Below are positions 24,312-36,980 of a stretch of 64,000 nt of DNA, piece by piece. The stretch comes from Entoloma clypeatum (taxonomy: Eukaryota; Basidiomycota; Agaricomycetes; Agaricales; Entolomataceae): NCBI GenBank assembly GCA_963565915.1, contig OY751486.1, positions 4,774,001 through 4,838,000 on the forward strand, written 5' to 3'. Below the pieces are notes generated by a model. It was not told the origin of the DNA. It saw only the letters and a list, made by a program, of their open reading frames with translations, and did no database searches. A program made the position numbers and the translations under genes. Numbering within the stretch: position 1 is the first letter of the stretch; every line of letters begins with the position of its first letter.

Positions 24312-27300
24312 CTATGCAGCCGTTCGACTGGGGTTTCGTGCGAGGGTCGCACCCGTTCTCTGCGCCTGGATACTGCTGAACCGCTGGAGCTCCTCCGGCT
24401 TCACCGACACCTTGCCCCCAAACCCGACCTTGCGCGCCGCACGCTTGATAAAGGATACACGATTCGAGTACAGCGACTCGTGGATCGACGCCGCGCGTGA
24501 CTGTGTGCGGACCATGGGGATGCCGGTGGTGACGGCAGCCTCAGCAGCGGCGGCGCTCTCGCGACGTTGGCGGAGGTACTTGATGATGGTAGCCTTCATC
24601 GCGAACTTGACCCAGTCGAGGGGGATGAACCATACGATATTCTAGGTATTCAAAATACTCTCAGCAAGGTAAGACGGAGATCACAAAGAGAGCCACATAC
24701 CCAGACCCAGACAATGCCGATCCATCCACCAGAGATAGGCTTGAGTTTGGTGAAGCCCCAGTCTCCATAGGCAGCAATAATAGACGCGACGAGCTGCGCA
24801 AGGCAGAAAGCGGAAAGGAGAGCGGTTGATGGGCGTTCCATAAAGAAGAAACCGTGCGAACGGGTGACGAAGATCAAGGCCTGGGAGATCATGGCAACTT
24901 GGAGGTAGACGACGGCGTGGAGACCAGGATCGTTGGCAAGGACAGGGAAAGTGTAGAGGCTGACGCCGAACTTGTCTTGGAAGAAGGTGGTCTCGAGGAT
25001 GATACACACCAAGGCAACACTGATCAAGAAAAGGCGAAGAGTTAGCAAACGAAAGGGAAGACGGGACAGAGACTGACGTTGAAAGAGTCAGATACAACCC
25101 GTATGCGATAGCGAACGCATAGATCTCTGTCAGATCCCAGCTATCCGGCGTCATCGAAGGAAGTACACGATCAACGGACAAAGTCATGATAGTACCGTCG
25201 TTCAACAACGCGATGATCAGGACCATGAACGGCGGGAAGTCAAGCTTGTACGCAAAGGCCAAAATCGAGAAGCAGACAACGATACGGATGGTGACGGCGC
25301 AGGCATAGATGGAGTAGTTCCTCATACGCTGGAAGATGATACGCGAACCGCGGATGGCATGAACGATGGTGGAAAGACCGGGTTCAGTCAAGACGATATC
25401 GGCAGCGCCACGGGCAGCATCGGTGGCCCCTTCAACGGCAATACCGACGTTGGCACGGGACAGGGCGGGGGCATCGTTGGCACCATCACCGGTCATGGCG
25501 CAAAGGTGGCCGAGACTCTGGAGACGCTTGACAATCTCGTACTTGTGCTCGGGGAAGACACCAGCGAAACCGTCCGCATCCAAAATCATTTCGTCGAGGT
25601 TAGCATGCTTGGCACCAGGCGCAGGTCCGTCTTTCAAGACCTTGGCTGGGTACATATGGTCGCCAAGACCGAGACGACGTCCAGTCTCCTTTGCAATGGC
25701 GAGCTGGTCACCGGTAACCATCTTGACTTTGACACCGAGAGCGATAGCATCGTCGATGGTCTGCTTAGTATCTTCACGGGGAGGGTCGAAGATGGCGAGG
25801 AGACCAATGAGCTCGAAACCATTACCCTCAACCTCGGGATCCTGGCCATCAATTTCCTCATATGCGACAGCGAGCGCACGGAGACCACGGGCGGCGTACT
25901 CCTCAACATCATGTTCGAGCCTGTTCTCGAGCTCCTCCGTCTTGTTGCGCGAGCAAAGTTCGACGATGATGCCGGTCATACCCTTTGTGACACGCTTGAG
26001 CTTGCCGGACGACTCTTCGCGGTAGGTGATCTCGGTGCGCTTATCGACAGGGTTGAAAGGTTTGAAGTCGAGGAGCTTGATACCAGCACGGGCCTTGGCG
26101 GGGTCACCAACGGCTGCAACGACGGAACTATCGATGGCATCCTGGTTCTCGGTACGGGAGGCATAGGCGGCAAGGAGGATGACATCTTCCGCTGAGAAGG
26201 GGCCGTAGGTGTGAATGGTGCTGCGATCGATAGTAAGCTTGTTGGTGGTCAAAGTACCAGTCTTGTCAGAGCACAAGATGGTGACACCAGCCAACTCTTC
26301 AATGGCGGTGATACGGGTGACGATGGCCTTGTGCTTGGCGAGCTGCTGGGCTCCAACCGCGAGAGTAACAGAGAGAACCGTTGGCATGGCAATGGGGATA
26401 CCTCCGATCAAAAGGACGAGAAGGTTGTCAAGGCCACGGCGATAGCTATAGCGGAACCCGGCGTAAAGGCAAAGAATCTCAGCGACGAGGAAGATACCGA
26501 TAGAAACAAGGCAGAAGGAACCGATCTGGGCAAGAATCTTCTGCAAGTGGCCTGTGGTATCGTCATCCTGCCCAACCAATGAGGCAGCGCGACCGAAGAA
26601 AGTGTTGGCACCAGTGGAGATGACCACGCCCTCAGCTTCGCCTTGTTTGCAGGTGGAACCACTGTTTGATGGATGAGTTTAAAATAGAACATGTGTCACT
26701 GGTGAAACTTACGAGAAACACTGGTCACCATTCCTCTTGGATGAAGGAAGGGATTCACCCGTGAGTGCGGCTTGGTCGATGGAGACGTTGATAGCCTCGG
26801 TGAGACGACAGTCAGCGGGGACAATGTCACCGATTTTGAAAGAGATCATATCGCCCGGAACGAGGATGGCGGATTCGACTTCCTGCCAGGTACTATTGCG
26901 CCTGACCTTGGCCTTGGGAGCGAGGGAGTCCATGAGTGCTTTGACGGCGTTACCCGCATTACGCTCTTCGTAGAAACCGATTGCTGAATTGACGAGAAGG
27001 AGGAGGACGATACCGACGAAATCCTCCCAATCAGGGGCTCTATGTTCGCCGTTGGACAGAGCAATAGCCACGAGAGCAGCGCCCTCCATGACCCATGACA
27101 GTGGGTTCCACATGAAACTGAGGAACTGCACACATGAAATAAAGTCAGCAGCGGACGAGGGCGGAAAATCAAGAGACTCACCTGAAGAAAGGCATTTTGA
27201 TCCTCCTGTTCCAGCTTATTGGGACCAAAAAGGTCCAAACGGCGGTTGGCCTCTTCGTCGGAAAGACCGTCCTCGGTACATTGCAGAAGTGTGAAAACGT

Positions 27301-27628
27301 CTTCAATCACGATGGTCTCCAAATCAACCTTCTCCTTGTCGTAAAGGTCCTCCGCCTTCAACTCGATCTAAACAAGGCATGAGAACCGGAAAAAAGAAAC
27401 GTTTTAATCACGCAAAACACACAGTCGACATGTCCACATTCGCGTCTGAAAACGCAACAGTAAAAATAGGTCAACCATAGGAGGAATGTGAAAAAACGCA
27501 CGAGTGGCCTTCTCATGTTCGTGGTCAAGATCCTTGTACTCTCGCCTCTTCTTTTCGGGTTCGATGGGGGTAGCGGAGGCGGGCGAGTCGCCTTGTGGGC
27601 CAGGTTCCTTCACGATGTTCGAACTCAT
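24312..27628 (-). CDS. PMA1: Plasma-membrane H+-transporting P-type ATPase
   Basis: P3A-type ATPase that pumps protons out of the cell and energises nutrient uptake. Exons by my model: 27628-27502, 27445-27423, 27367-27182, 27125-26713, 26661-25078, 25019-24701 and 24641-24312. They sum to 2982 nt (993 aa), all introns GT-AG, normal for basidiomycete PMA1. Visible in order: acidic N-terminus, [22 protein letters not shown]1-2, the TGES actuator loop ([11 protein letters not shown]), [16 protein letters not shown] (TM4), the phosphorylation motif [18 protein letters not shown], the hinge [20 protein letters not shown], and TM5-10. The C-terminus is an Arg/Ser-rich tail with RTQSRAAS, of the kind that autoinhibits fungal pumps until phosphorylated. 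A 278-codon frame on the other strand is a shadow. Confidence 0.95.
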
Positions 27629-30600
27629 GATTGGGGTTCCCGTGAGGGTGATTGGGGTGACGGGGGACGGGAGGGTCCGTATGCCGCGAAGGGCGTTGGG
27701 CGGGAGAACAGGGCTGTGGTGGAGGTGGGGGGGAGGAGAGACGACTGCCAGCGATATCCGTTCCCTTTTTATTCAGGGACCACCCAAATTATTCAAAATC
27801 CCATCAAAACATAACACAGCCAAACAATGGTCGACCTCTGATCTCGGGAGTTTTGATTGAATCTCCGCCGGACTGGCGCCAAGTTGGCCGATGTGCTAAC
27901 TGGATCAGGAATGGCCTGAAGCTGATACGCCTTGGCAAAAGACGTGGACAGCCATAACAGACTCTCAGAGGCTGTGAATGGAGGAGTTTGGATCGGAGTC
28001 TGACGAATTGGTGGCAGATTGATCATCACGTTGCCTCCCGCTTTATCGATTTATCCCGTGCGCACCGCGCTCCATGATCTACTCCTCAACATAAGGTTCA
28101 CCGCTCCTACCGCGCACCTATCACCATAACCCTGGAGAGCTCTCTCTCTCTCTCTCTCTCTGCTGAATTCCGTAAGCTGAATATGAATAGTTTCATCATG
28201 AGAACAAATCATTGACCCGCCCTCAGAAATCAGCGTTGTGCGACCTAATGGAACATATATCAGCCGAAATCGCATTATCTCTCACCGTCATACAACATAC
28301 ACACAACATTAACGGCACCCCAGGGACTGCGTCGCTTGATCGAGGCACTGTCCTATTTTCAGTCCTCACATGAGTTTAACATACCGGCTTTCTCCAACGG
28401 CAAAAAAAACGCATCTGACATGAGATATGCCCACTTTCTGCGCAAACCATACACTCCCTTCGCCCCTGGGCCATTGAGGTACTACATACCAATTGCACGG
28501 CAAAGCACGGCAACTTGAAGTTTCTCCTCCTCACATGACAACCCGACGTTCGCGATATGTCAAAACCATTATGTACAATCCGATGACGTCAGACCTGATC
28601 GCGGTTTTTCGGCCGCTCCGCCTAGCCGAGAAAAACATCTCCATGATAACTTATGCAAGTACTGACAGTAGCTATGTCGGTCCTCCAGCGTATGAACTTA
28701 CTAGATACAAATAGGCGAAAGCATTTAATAGCGACTTTCGGACGATAACGGATCTTACTCTGGTGCGGCTCCTCGTACTTCCTCGGCCTCCTGCCCGTGA
28801 TGTACTCTGGTGCCGTCGAATGAAAAAACAGCGTGAGATCATGATGAGATCGATGAAATGTCGAACTTCTCCTGTCCCCATGTACATCTTCACGAAAAAC
28901 ATATCATTCTTTGCTTCCGCAAGAGGCAAATCACCCTCGAACTCAAGATAGGGCTACTAGAAACGCATCGGAGAACATACTCTCCCTCCATATAGGATGT
29001 AAATAGTTAGGCTAACAGCAAGACCGCCCCCCGCTGGGACACCCTGGGCGACTCCAACAAGCCTGTGGCGCTCACCGAAGGCCGAGCACCTCGACCTTGT
29101 CTTATCGTATAAGTATAACACGTAACGCAAGGCTACACCCCTGAACCACTCCTCGTTCCGGCAAATAACACTTATAAAGTATCCTGATAATATTTCCTCG
29201 CGCGAGCTCTACAATCCACCGAACAAAAGATAATTATCTGATATCCACACACAAGAACTTCTTCTGCGCATAACCGAACAAAGTCCATATGTGTTCTTTT
29301 TTTCACCCTGGCCCGTGGCACACAACTCTTGCTGCTGTTCGCACGAATTTACCATCGCTCCGTCATCGGCGGCATCCAATACTTTATCGTAGTCGCAACA
29401 CTAGTGCCGCACCCGACCCAACTTGCTCAAACTGGTAATTGAAAACCTCACTTACGTTCATGTCGATCCCTATCCTGTATCGACACGAAACGAATGATAG
29501 GTTCCATCTTATCATCACCTCGTGTCGTTCAGTACAACCTTTCCTGAAACTTGATCGCGATGCTCCTCGACGTCGATCTGATACCCAGTTCATGCGTTTC
29601 GTATGCTGACCATACAACTTCTGGAATACCTACGGTCCTGTCATGATATCTCATCGGTCACAAAGGCAACTGACGACCTTGTACCGTGCCCTGTCAAATG
29701 TGAGTCGAAGTTATGCGATAGTCGCATCTCCTTACAAGCCAATCAGGGTTCAGTGCCAAGCCCAGCGAATCCTTGGCCTGGTCACGGCGATCACACGAGT
29801 TGTCTGGGCTAAGGAGGTGTGCGCACAAGTATCTCCTTCCTCCAATGATATCCGGGCTTCTCGCCAACGTCATGATCGTCACTTTGGTCACTGGGATAAG
29901 TACATGATTTGATGAAGATTTTGGAACAAAAGAACACCCAACTATTCTGCTAAGGCGATGCCAAGAGTGGTACCCTGAGGCGTGCAACTGCCAACCCCCC
30001 CCAAAATTCCCGCCAATTGGACTTGGCAGCGTGAATATGTCAAACGAGAACAAAGTCTGCACTGAACAGAAGCAGTGAAAAGGCTTGGGATGTGCAGGGG
30101 TGCAAGTTCGGCGGTTCCAGTACGTGAGTGAATTCACCAAAACCCAGCAAAGGCCAACAAGTTATTATAGCGACTGAGGGAAATCTCGGTGTGGATGCGT
30201 TACATATTTCCGGCGGCGTCAGCGAGCTCTTCGGTTCAGGAGCTAATAAATAGTACTTGGCGTTTTGGACTGTGGAGACTGGGGTAAAAAAAATAAGTGT
30301 ACGGCAAGCGAATAATACATATGCAGTCGCAGGCGGTTGTCCGACGGTGTTGCGTGAGAGCCCCATAACTATTCCCTTCAATGTGCGGGGTCCGCAAGAG
30401 ATTTCGGAGGGTTTATGCAGAAGTGCAGCTTCGGTAGTAATGGTCATTGTGCGACTCACTAAGGGGCGTGGTAGTGATGGAGCTCGAGGAGACCACAGAC
30501 AGTCTTCGAGATTTTCCCATCACAGGATCCAGGACTGGTTTCGGTCGCAATTGGGGGTAGTCTTCAGACGCAGTGATTGATATCGATTTCATTCCCATCA

Positions 30601-30633
30601 ACGGCCAAGGGGAACCTGCACTCGGAGAAGGGA
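27629..30633. other. Long gene-poor interval; (CT)10 microsatellite at 28141-28160
   Basis: The first few hundred bases upstream of 27628 are the H+-ATPase promoter. A (CT)10 run lies at 28141-28160. Otherwise I see only short overlapping frames without recognisable domains. The frame on the minus strand at 30413-30637 has a Ser/Pro-rich coding look and may be a downstream exon of the unrecognised gene at 30634-31557. Confidence 0.4.
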
Positions 30634-31557
30634 TCAAGACTTGGCAAAGGGAATGAACCTTCGGTGTGCAATTTTGTTCGGCTTAAGGAACTGGCATGTC
30701 ACATGTTCGAACTCCTTGGCCACTGAGTCAAAATCGTTGTGCAATCGCCATCTGTCCATGTGGCCAGTTCTTGTCGAGATGAATCAGATCTTCTATCGAT
30801 TCGGTTGATGTCGCAACAGGTGCCCGCTCCTCAAACCCTGCGTAATCCTCGTTGGGAACGGATACCAGATAGTAGCTGAACTTCAGGCGTAAACGACGGC
30901 CCAGGAAGTAGGCCCAGGCCCTGGTTAAGTGCTAATAACGTTGACTGGTCGACCTGCGGTCTCATACTCGTGTGCGAACGGCGCCAGGACAGTATCAAGT
31001 CGAAGATGCTAACCCCCCTGGAGTGTCACAATTGCAATGCTGCGTAGGTTCACTCTGTCTCTTCCACGATGAGTTGTTTTGTTCCTAGAGCCATACGGCG
31101 GATTGGCCGTAAGTGCAAAAATTAAATCGGAGAAGATCGGCAACACTGATCCGGAATTGGGCGTGACCCCTTTTTCATCATGGATACTTACTGTACTGTA
31201 TGATCATCGTAAATCACTTAGCTTCCATTGAAACCCTTTTCTTCCTTATCTTGTTCCCAGGTTCATCAGAAGGATGTCGTCAACGCTCCTACTCCCCATG
31301 TTACGCCAGAGCAGTGCGAAATCCATGTCCTCCTTATCTACCTCGCCCCATCGTCTACATCGTCCAAGCACGCAAGCACCGCCTTTCGGAATTTTGTATT
31401 TGTCAATCAATTTGTGTTCACCAACCAAGACCTGGAGAGAGCGTCGATCCCGATCAACCCAGGTTATTGGATCGTCTGTCAACTTAGCGGGGTGGATACT
31501 TTCCACGAAAGAGCAGTTGAACTTAGCGCATTCGCGTTTCTTCCAGGCGTAGGACCC
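30634..31557 (-). pseudogene. Unrecognised gene, probably frameshifted
   Basis: Three minus-strand stretches look coding but I do not recognise the family. 31557-31246 follows a good acceptor (CAACACAG) and contains KKRECAKFNCSFVESIHPAK ... KGGACVLGRCRRWGEVDKED, ending in TAA. 30999-30925 reads LDTVLAPFAHEYETAGRPVN. 30900-30728 reads RLRLKFSYYLVSVPNEDYAG ... KNWPHGQMAIAQRF, then stops; sense continues in another frame at 30728-30634 (DSVAKEFEHVTCQFLKPNK) after a TTTT run, as if one T had been added. It may be one gene broken by a frameshift, or one with introns I cannot place. The 31246 stop may instead be avoided by splicing. Confidence 0.35.
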
Positions 31558-32496
31558 TGTGTTGAATCAGCCCATTGGAGAGAAGGGGGTCGGTTAGTTA
31601 CTTTCCGCCAGACCGTGTGCACTTCGATCTGGACTGCTTCTTTGGACGTCTTCCTGTCATCATGATATATTCCTTTCGAATCTCTCGAACCACGATGAAT
31701 CTTGTATACATGACGTCCAGAGTGTATCACACCTTGCGCATGTTGTATGACAGATCCCCTGATCGACGCAATGACTTCGATGTCGCCTTCCTGAGTTGTC
31801 GAACGCCCCCTAATTATGTCACTGCCGTCAGGTCGGCTGACGTCAACGGGGAGTAGCATATATGCGTTTTGTGGCACTCAACACGATAATAACACGATAT
31901 TAAGAAAAGGGAACCAACTTGAGCTCGTTTTTCTCCACCCTCTTAGATATTTTGTCCGATCTTGTGTCCTAGGTCGACACAGAATGTTCAGCAGGCATTA
32001 TCTTCCACTTTCTGTGCTACCGAATTGATGCACTCCGTCACGGTCGCTGCAATTGATAGATACCAGAGAGAGCGACTCGGGTATTGAGTTTTTTTTTGTA
32101 TCGTCATCTGGACATACCTCTGTGGGGGTCCTCTCGCCGCCAGTACCGAAGGAGTCGTGATACAATGTAGATGAAAGAAGACCAGAGGCTTGATAAATTG
32201 GACAGAGAAACGACCGAGCTGTGTGGTGGGTGTTTCGGGGATGATCCATGAATGTTTATTAGAGACACGAAGAGTCGGAGTCATCGCGTACTTGAAGCAA
32301 GAGCGCAGGAAACGGGTGAGAATGATCAGGCTCCTTCTATCTGCAGAACCAACCATTCGATCTATTCAAAATATCGTTCAGCGTTCGAGGTCAGAGGAAT
32401 ACATTGTGCAGGAATTGCATAAGCGCGGTGATCTGACATCGACGGGTGTGACAGATCTTGCAGTCCGGGGACGGGGGACGGCAGGCGTGACACTAT
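31558..32496. other. Interval with no supportable gene
   Basis: Minus-strand frames at 31877-31590 could hold upstream exons of the preceding gene, but I could not connect them in phase. Nothing else recognised. Confidence 0.3.
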
Positions 32497-32622
32497 TCAA
32501 AATTCAGCGTTATTGGCAGATCTGGTAGGTGGATGATGTACGACAGTGCGAGGAGCTGCGACGGTGATCATAGCACTGAGAGCCATGAAAAAGATGAGAG
32601 TAGGCGAGAACTTGAAATGCAT
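32497..32622 (-). CDS. 41-aa putative secreted peptide
   Basis: ATG at 32622-32620 opens a textbook signal sequence: MHFKF, a hydrophobic core FFMALSAMITV, then an AAP cleavage context. A short His/Pro/Ser tail ends at TGA. No cysteines, so it is not a hydrophobin as it stands. It may be the first exon of a longer small secreted protein, but no downstream exon was found. A longer in-frame Met exists upstream but would bury the signal. Confidence 0.4.
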   Translation of the reverse strand: MHFKFSPTLIFFMALSAMITVAAPRTVVHHPPTRSANNAEF

Positions 32623-33207
32623 ATCGCGAGGATTTGTTGATGGAGTATGTGTGACTCGAACGCTTGTTGTGTTGAAGGTGAGGATTGCCACTGCGTCCTT
32701 TGTATACCGCTGGCAATGATGATGGCAGTACTTATTTGAATACCCTGTGAATACATGGGGTTCAAGGTTGAAGAGAGAATGCCGTGACCCGTGGTATCCG
32801 TGGGCTTCCGAGTCCGACCTGTCGGTCTAGGTCGGACTCTTGACGAGTCTGAGGCGTCAATTCCTTCGAGCAGCACTGTCTTGCCACAAGACTCTCACGA
32901 AGTGGGATGTGCTCCAGCGCAGTTAGGGTAGCATCTCCCAACGAGCCCCTCACACATCCTTGAAACCAACAGAACACGAAACCTCAGGGGACGAGACCTA
33001 AACGTACACTTTATTCTTTTGTATTCATCGACCGTTTCTTCGATATACAACTTGACGATCTGAAAGTTTTTGACACTATGGGAAGCCTCTTGTGATTGTT
33101 CTCGAATTCCAATTCCGAGTCCTAGTGCCCCCACACATACAATATGAGCAGATATACGAACAAACTCTTCCCAACCTTACCGTGGCGGTAGTGACAGCTT
33201 TTTATAG
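32623..33207. other. Intergenic, no gene seen
   Basis: Only short overlapping frames. It lies between the peptide ORF's 5' side and the 3' end of the monooxygenase. Confidence 0.4.
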
Positions 33208-35644
33208 CTACTCGGTCGCGCTGTACCTTTCTCCTACAACGTCCTCCTCGATCGCCTTGATTTCTAGAACGGTTTCAGAGAATTCGCGCGAATAGATATA
33301 CGTAAAGCGAAAACGTACGCAACGCGACATGCTTCGAGTGAAACCTACACAAGGCAAGATTGCCTGATTGAATATTCAACATCGCACACCAACGCAACTT
33401 CAAGGAAGTCATGAGCATACCAAGCATGGACCATAGTCCTTTGACACCCAAATCACGCCACACGCCGTTGATCTCGCCCTCCATGTCAAGCCCCCAGAGT
33501 GGTTTGCACTTGCTAGCAATTGCATCACCGCAAACTTTGCTAATATGGGCTCTAGAATCGCCCAGTCTGCAAGCGGTTTAGTAAAAGCCGAATATTAGCA
33601 AGGACGACCTCACCCGACAGCAAAGACGACAACGTCGGCTGCAACCTCTGTTCCATCCGCGAACTTGATTCCATTCTCAGTAAACCGTTCGATGGAACTT
33701 CCGCTCTTCAGCTTGATTTTGCCGTCAGCGATCAACTGACTTGCTCCAGTATCTAAAGGTAGAGGGTGAGTTTCTCTAGTAACGGAACAGAGATGTGATT
33801 GTACCGAGGTAATAACCACCAGCACGGCTCCATGCAAGTAAGCCGAAGCCTGAACCTTGGATGCCATCATTAACTTGGAAGCCGACCTTGCGAAGACCGT
33901 CGAGGAGGTCCCTATGCGGCGGATTGATAGATCGATACCAGAAGTAAGTAATGGAGCCTACTTGTCACGCTGGGCGATTATCTTGGCAGAACGTTGCCCG
34001 ATACCAAGACTGGAGTGGAGAGGGAATGATGCGTTCACCCTGTCAGCGATGTCAGTCGGAGGCCCATTCTCCCAGTATAAGCCTATGAAATGATATACAG
34101 TTGAAACAACCTGAGGATGAAATGAAAGTCTTTCACCTCTGAAAAGGGTGTCCCATCCGTTCTTGCAGGTCATAATGTAGGTTGAGCTTCGTTGATACAT
34201 AGTCACGTCTAGGCTTCACATGAGGATGGAATAAAGAGTTAATGACGGTGGCTAACCGATTCCGTGCTCATAATAGTCTACGGCAATGTCATGGGCTAGG
34301 ATTATTTTGGATTAGCCTTGATGGAACTACGCAAGGAAAAATTTTCACCAGAGGTACAGGCCCCAACGACGACAACCTTCTTCCCAAGATGATCAGTGGC
34401 TTTCTTGTGCCTTGTGGAATGGAGAATCTGGCCCTTGAACTCTTCCTGTCGTCGGAGGTAAGGACGAAATCACTGGATCATACAGCGCCCGGCTCACCAT
34501 TCCTGGGTAAGATGGCAATTGAGGATCAGGGCTCCCCAGTCCTGTGGCGAATACCAGGTGATTGGTTATGAAAGAACGTTCTGTTCCATCACCGCGCTTG
34601 ATAGTGACATTCCACTTCGACGTCGTCTCGTCTTGGGTGGCTTTCGTAACATGGGCAGAAGTCCACACGTTCAATTCCAGTGCTTCTGCGTAGTGTTCGA
34701 ACCAGTTCGCAAGCTTCGGTTAAATCAGAAAATGCATCACAGCTTCACCAAAAGGGAGTACCTTTCGAGCGGGAGTATAAACAGGCCAGGTCGATGGGAA
34801 CCTGTGATTTAAAAATTCAAATATCTGCGTCAAAGGAACATAACCAACATACGGCATGTAAGGCATGTGATCATACCCTTCACCATAAAGATGAGCTGAA
34901 GAAAGTGAAAACCGATGTAGTCAACTTACAGACGGGATCGTGAAGGCACAACGCCTCATAACGGTTACGCCAGTTATCACCGATCCTCGCATTCTTCTCT
35001 ATGACAAGAACCGATACATCTAACGCCTTCAAACGCGCGGCAAGGCCCAATCCGCTCTGTCCACCACCAACAATAAGCACGGTCGGCTCCTTGCCTTCGA
35101 ATTCCACTTCCTTCTTTCGATCTTGTTCCCATTTTCCGTGGTTCGGCGCCGAGTTCCTGAGAGGTCCCAAGTTCTCGGGGAACCCCTTCAAGTCTTCAAG
35201 ATTCGTGAACAAAGTGTGAGCCTTCCAGTCTCCGTTCGCGGTGGGGACAAGACGCGCGATGCCAGACGCGATCCCCACGTCCGTTTCAAAATCAAACATG
35301 AACGCTACCCATGCTAGGTCTGGGAAGGGCTGCTGTAACCCGAGATACTCGTCTTCACGCAACTTGAATGCCCGTGGATGCGCGATCCCAAGGCGATCGG
35401 TCAGGAACTGAGTGATCTTCGGAAGGCCTGAGAATGTACGAAAATCCCAGGTGAGAGATAGGATGTCTCTCCACCAGGCATCCTCCACGAAGAGCTGGGA
35501 TACACCTCGCCCATCTCCAGATGATGCAGATGTGGAGAAGGCGTCAAACCATGCTTTGGCTACTTGTTTGGCGTCGAGATCTAGAGGTATTGTCGCTCCA
35601 AGTTGTTCAAGCGTTGGGAGGGGATGGTTGGGTATGACTGCCAT
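33208..35644 (-). CDS. Flavin-containing monooxygenase with N-terminal NTF2-like region
   Basis: FAD/NADPH-dependent monooxygenase of the FMO/YUCCA-like group; substrate unknown. ATG at 35644. Exon 1 (35644 to about 34930) encodes an NTF2-like ~150-residue region (KAWFDAF ... FVEDAWWRDIL ... LTWDFRTFSG) and the FAD-binding Rossmann motif VLIVGGGQSGLGLAARLK, then KNARIGDNWRNRYEALCLHD. Short exons follow with YDHMPYMPFPSTWPVYTPAR, then the FMO-type segment VFATG and the NADPH site VVVVGACTSAHDIA. Next come DVTMYQRSSTYI, FADGTEVAADVVVFAVG, and MEGEINGVWRDLGVKGLW. The last exon is 33263-33208: splicing from the donor at 33318 (exon end 33319) gives ALQIKAIEE and a TAG stop. All introns are 45-60 nt GT-AG. 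No lesion seen. Confidence 0.88.
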
Positions 35645-36980
35645 GGGACTTTCTCGACAAGCACTAGAACCGAGTTAATGATATGCGCCGGTTTTGCGGG
35701 GCGTTCATTTCTCCTGTCACTTGCCTCGTCACATGAACAACCCTGAGGTGCGTTTGCGTAATCAAAAACTCAATATATAAAATTCGGAGTTTGTAAGATA
35801 ACATGCACAAACTAATGGCATCACGTGTTGTTATTGTGTTGTGACACTGGCAGGATTGTCACGCAAATGAATTCATTTAATGCACCATGTTCTATATTAA
35901 GGCATTAGAGTTGTATATCAAGAGCAAGTCAGAGATAATATGAGTCAAAAAGCATGCTGTCAAGAACCTTCAAGAATCTTGAGCAACAGCATCAGCAATC
36001 TGGGGATCTGTTCTGAAGCAGTCGAGACCAGTCTATAACATCCTATAGCATCATAGCACCATAGCAAAGGTTCTCTTGTTTAGAGCGCCCACTGTGAGGT
36101 ATGGAGCATTCCATAGTATCATGTAGGAACTCCATAGCATTCCAGAGCACTTCATAGCAATCTCTGAGCTCTTTAAACCTAGTCAAATTCCTATACCATC
36201 ATAGTGTATAGAATTTTACAGAGCACTATGGAGCCTTCAGGAGGCTGCTGTAGAATAGGTTTATATGTCAGTCTATTCAATTCATTTCACACAAATAGTC
36301 ATTATGAAAAAATATCGTTGAATGTACTACTACATCTTGATAACAAACTCTTGAGAAAAGGTCATATTGAAATCTGTATTACTAGTACCATTGCTACAAC
36401 CACTCAAGCAACCACTGTCAGGTTCTCCTCAACCAAATAACACACCCCCCCCTCCTCCCACTGTCTCCTTTTCATTGCTGGTCCATCATTCACGACCTGT
36501 TCGTCGCCTGGTGGTGTGGTCTTTGAGCGGCCGCGGCCGTTGCTGTGGTCTCTCGTCATTTTTTTCTTTTGGTCCAGTTGCTTGTCGTCGCTGGCGTCGT
36601 CACCACCCTGATATGTGGGGACATGGGTCCTTGGGGAGGGGGTAGACTGGCTGCAGTCTGGTTTGGTTTCAACAGTTCAACATGAAAAAATGTTAAAAAA
36701 TGGCCCTTGGACGCGAGAGGCAGCTGTGGGCAACAAGAGATGGTGTTGGGCATGCGGGGAGGCTGTAGGGGATGAGAGGGAGCCGTTGGGGATGAGAGTA
36801 GGCCATAGGGGACAGGACACGGCTGTTGGACGTGAGAGACGACTGTTGGTGATGAGAGACCCCCGTTGGACATGAGAGGGCATTGGGGGTGAGAGGCAGC
36901 CGCAGGGCATGAGAGGAGGCCATAGGGGACGAGAAGGAGCCATTGGAGATGTGAGGAGACTGTAGGGGATGAGACTAGTG
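35645..36980. repeat. Repeat-rich border; degenerate CATAGCA repeats, possible solo LTR, minisatellite start
   Basis: 35990-36230 contains many copies of the word CATAGCA/CATAGCAT in direct orientation. 35820-36440 resembles a retroelement LTR/leader (promoter-like TATATG, Pro/Gln-rich start) but I cannot delimit it. A first block of the 20-bp minisatellite (GGCATGAGAGGAGGCC type) occupies about 36720-36975. No gene. Confidence 0.4.

Noticed and set aside
25359..26195. 278-codon open frame on the plus strand opposite the H+-ATPase
   Set aside because: Lies fully antisense to conserved PMA1 coding sequence (phosphorylation and hinge domains); a composition shadow.
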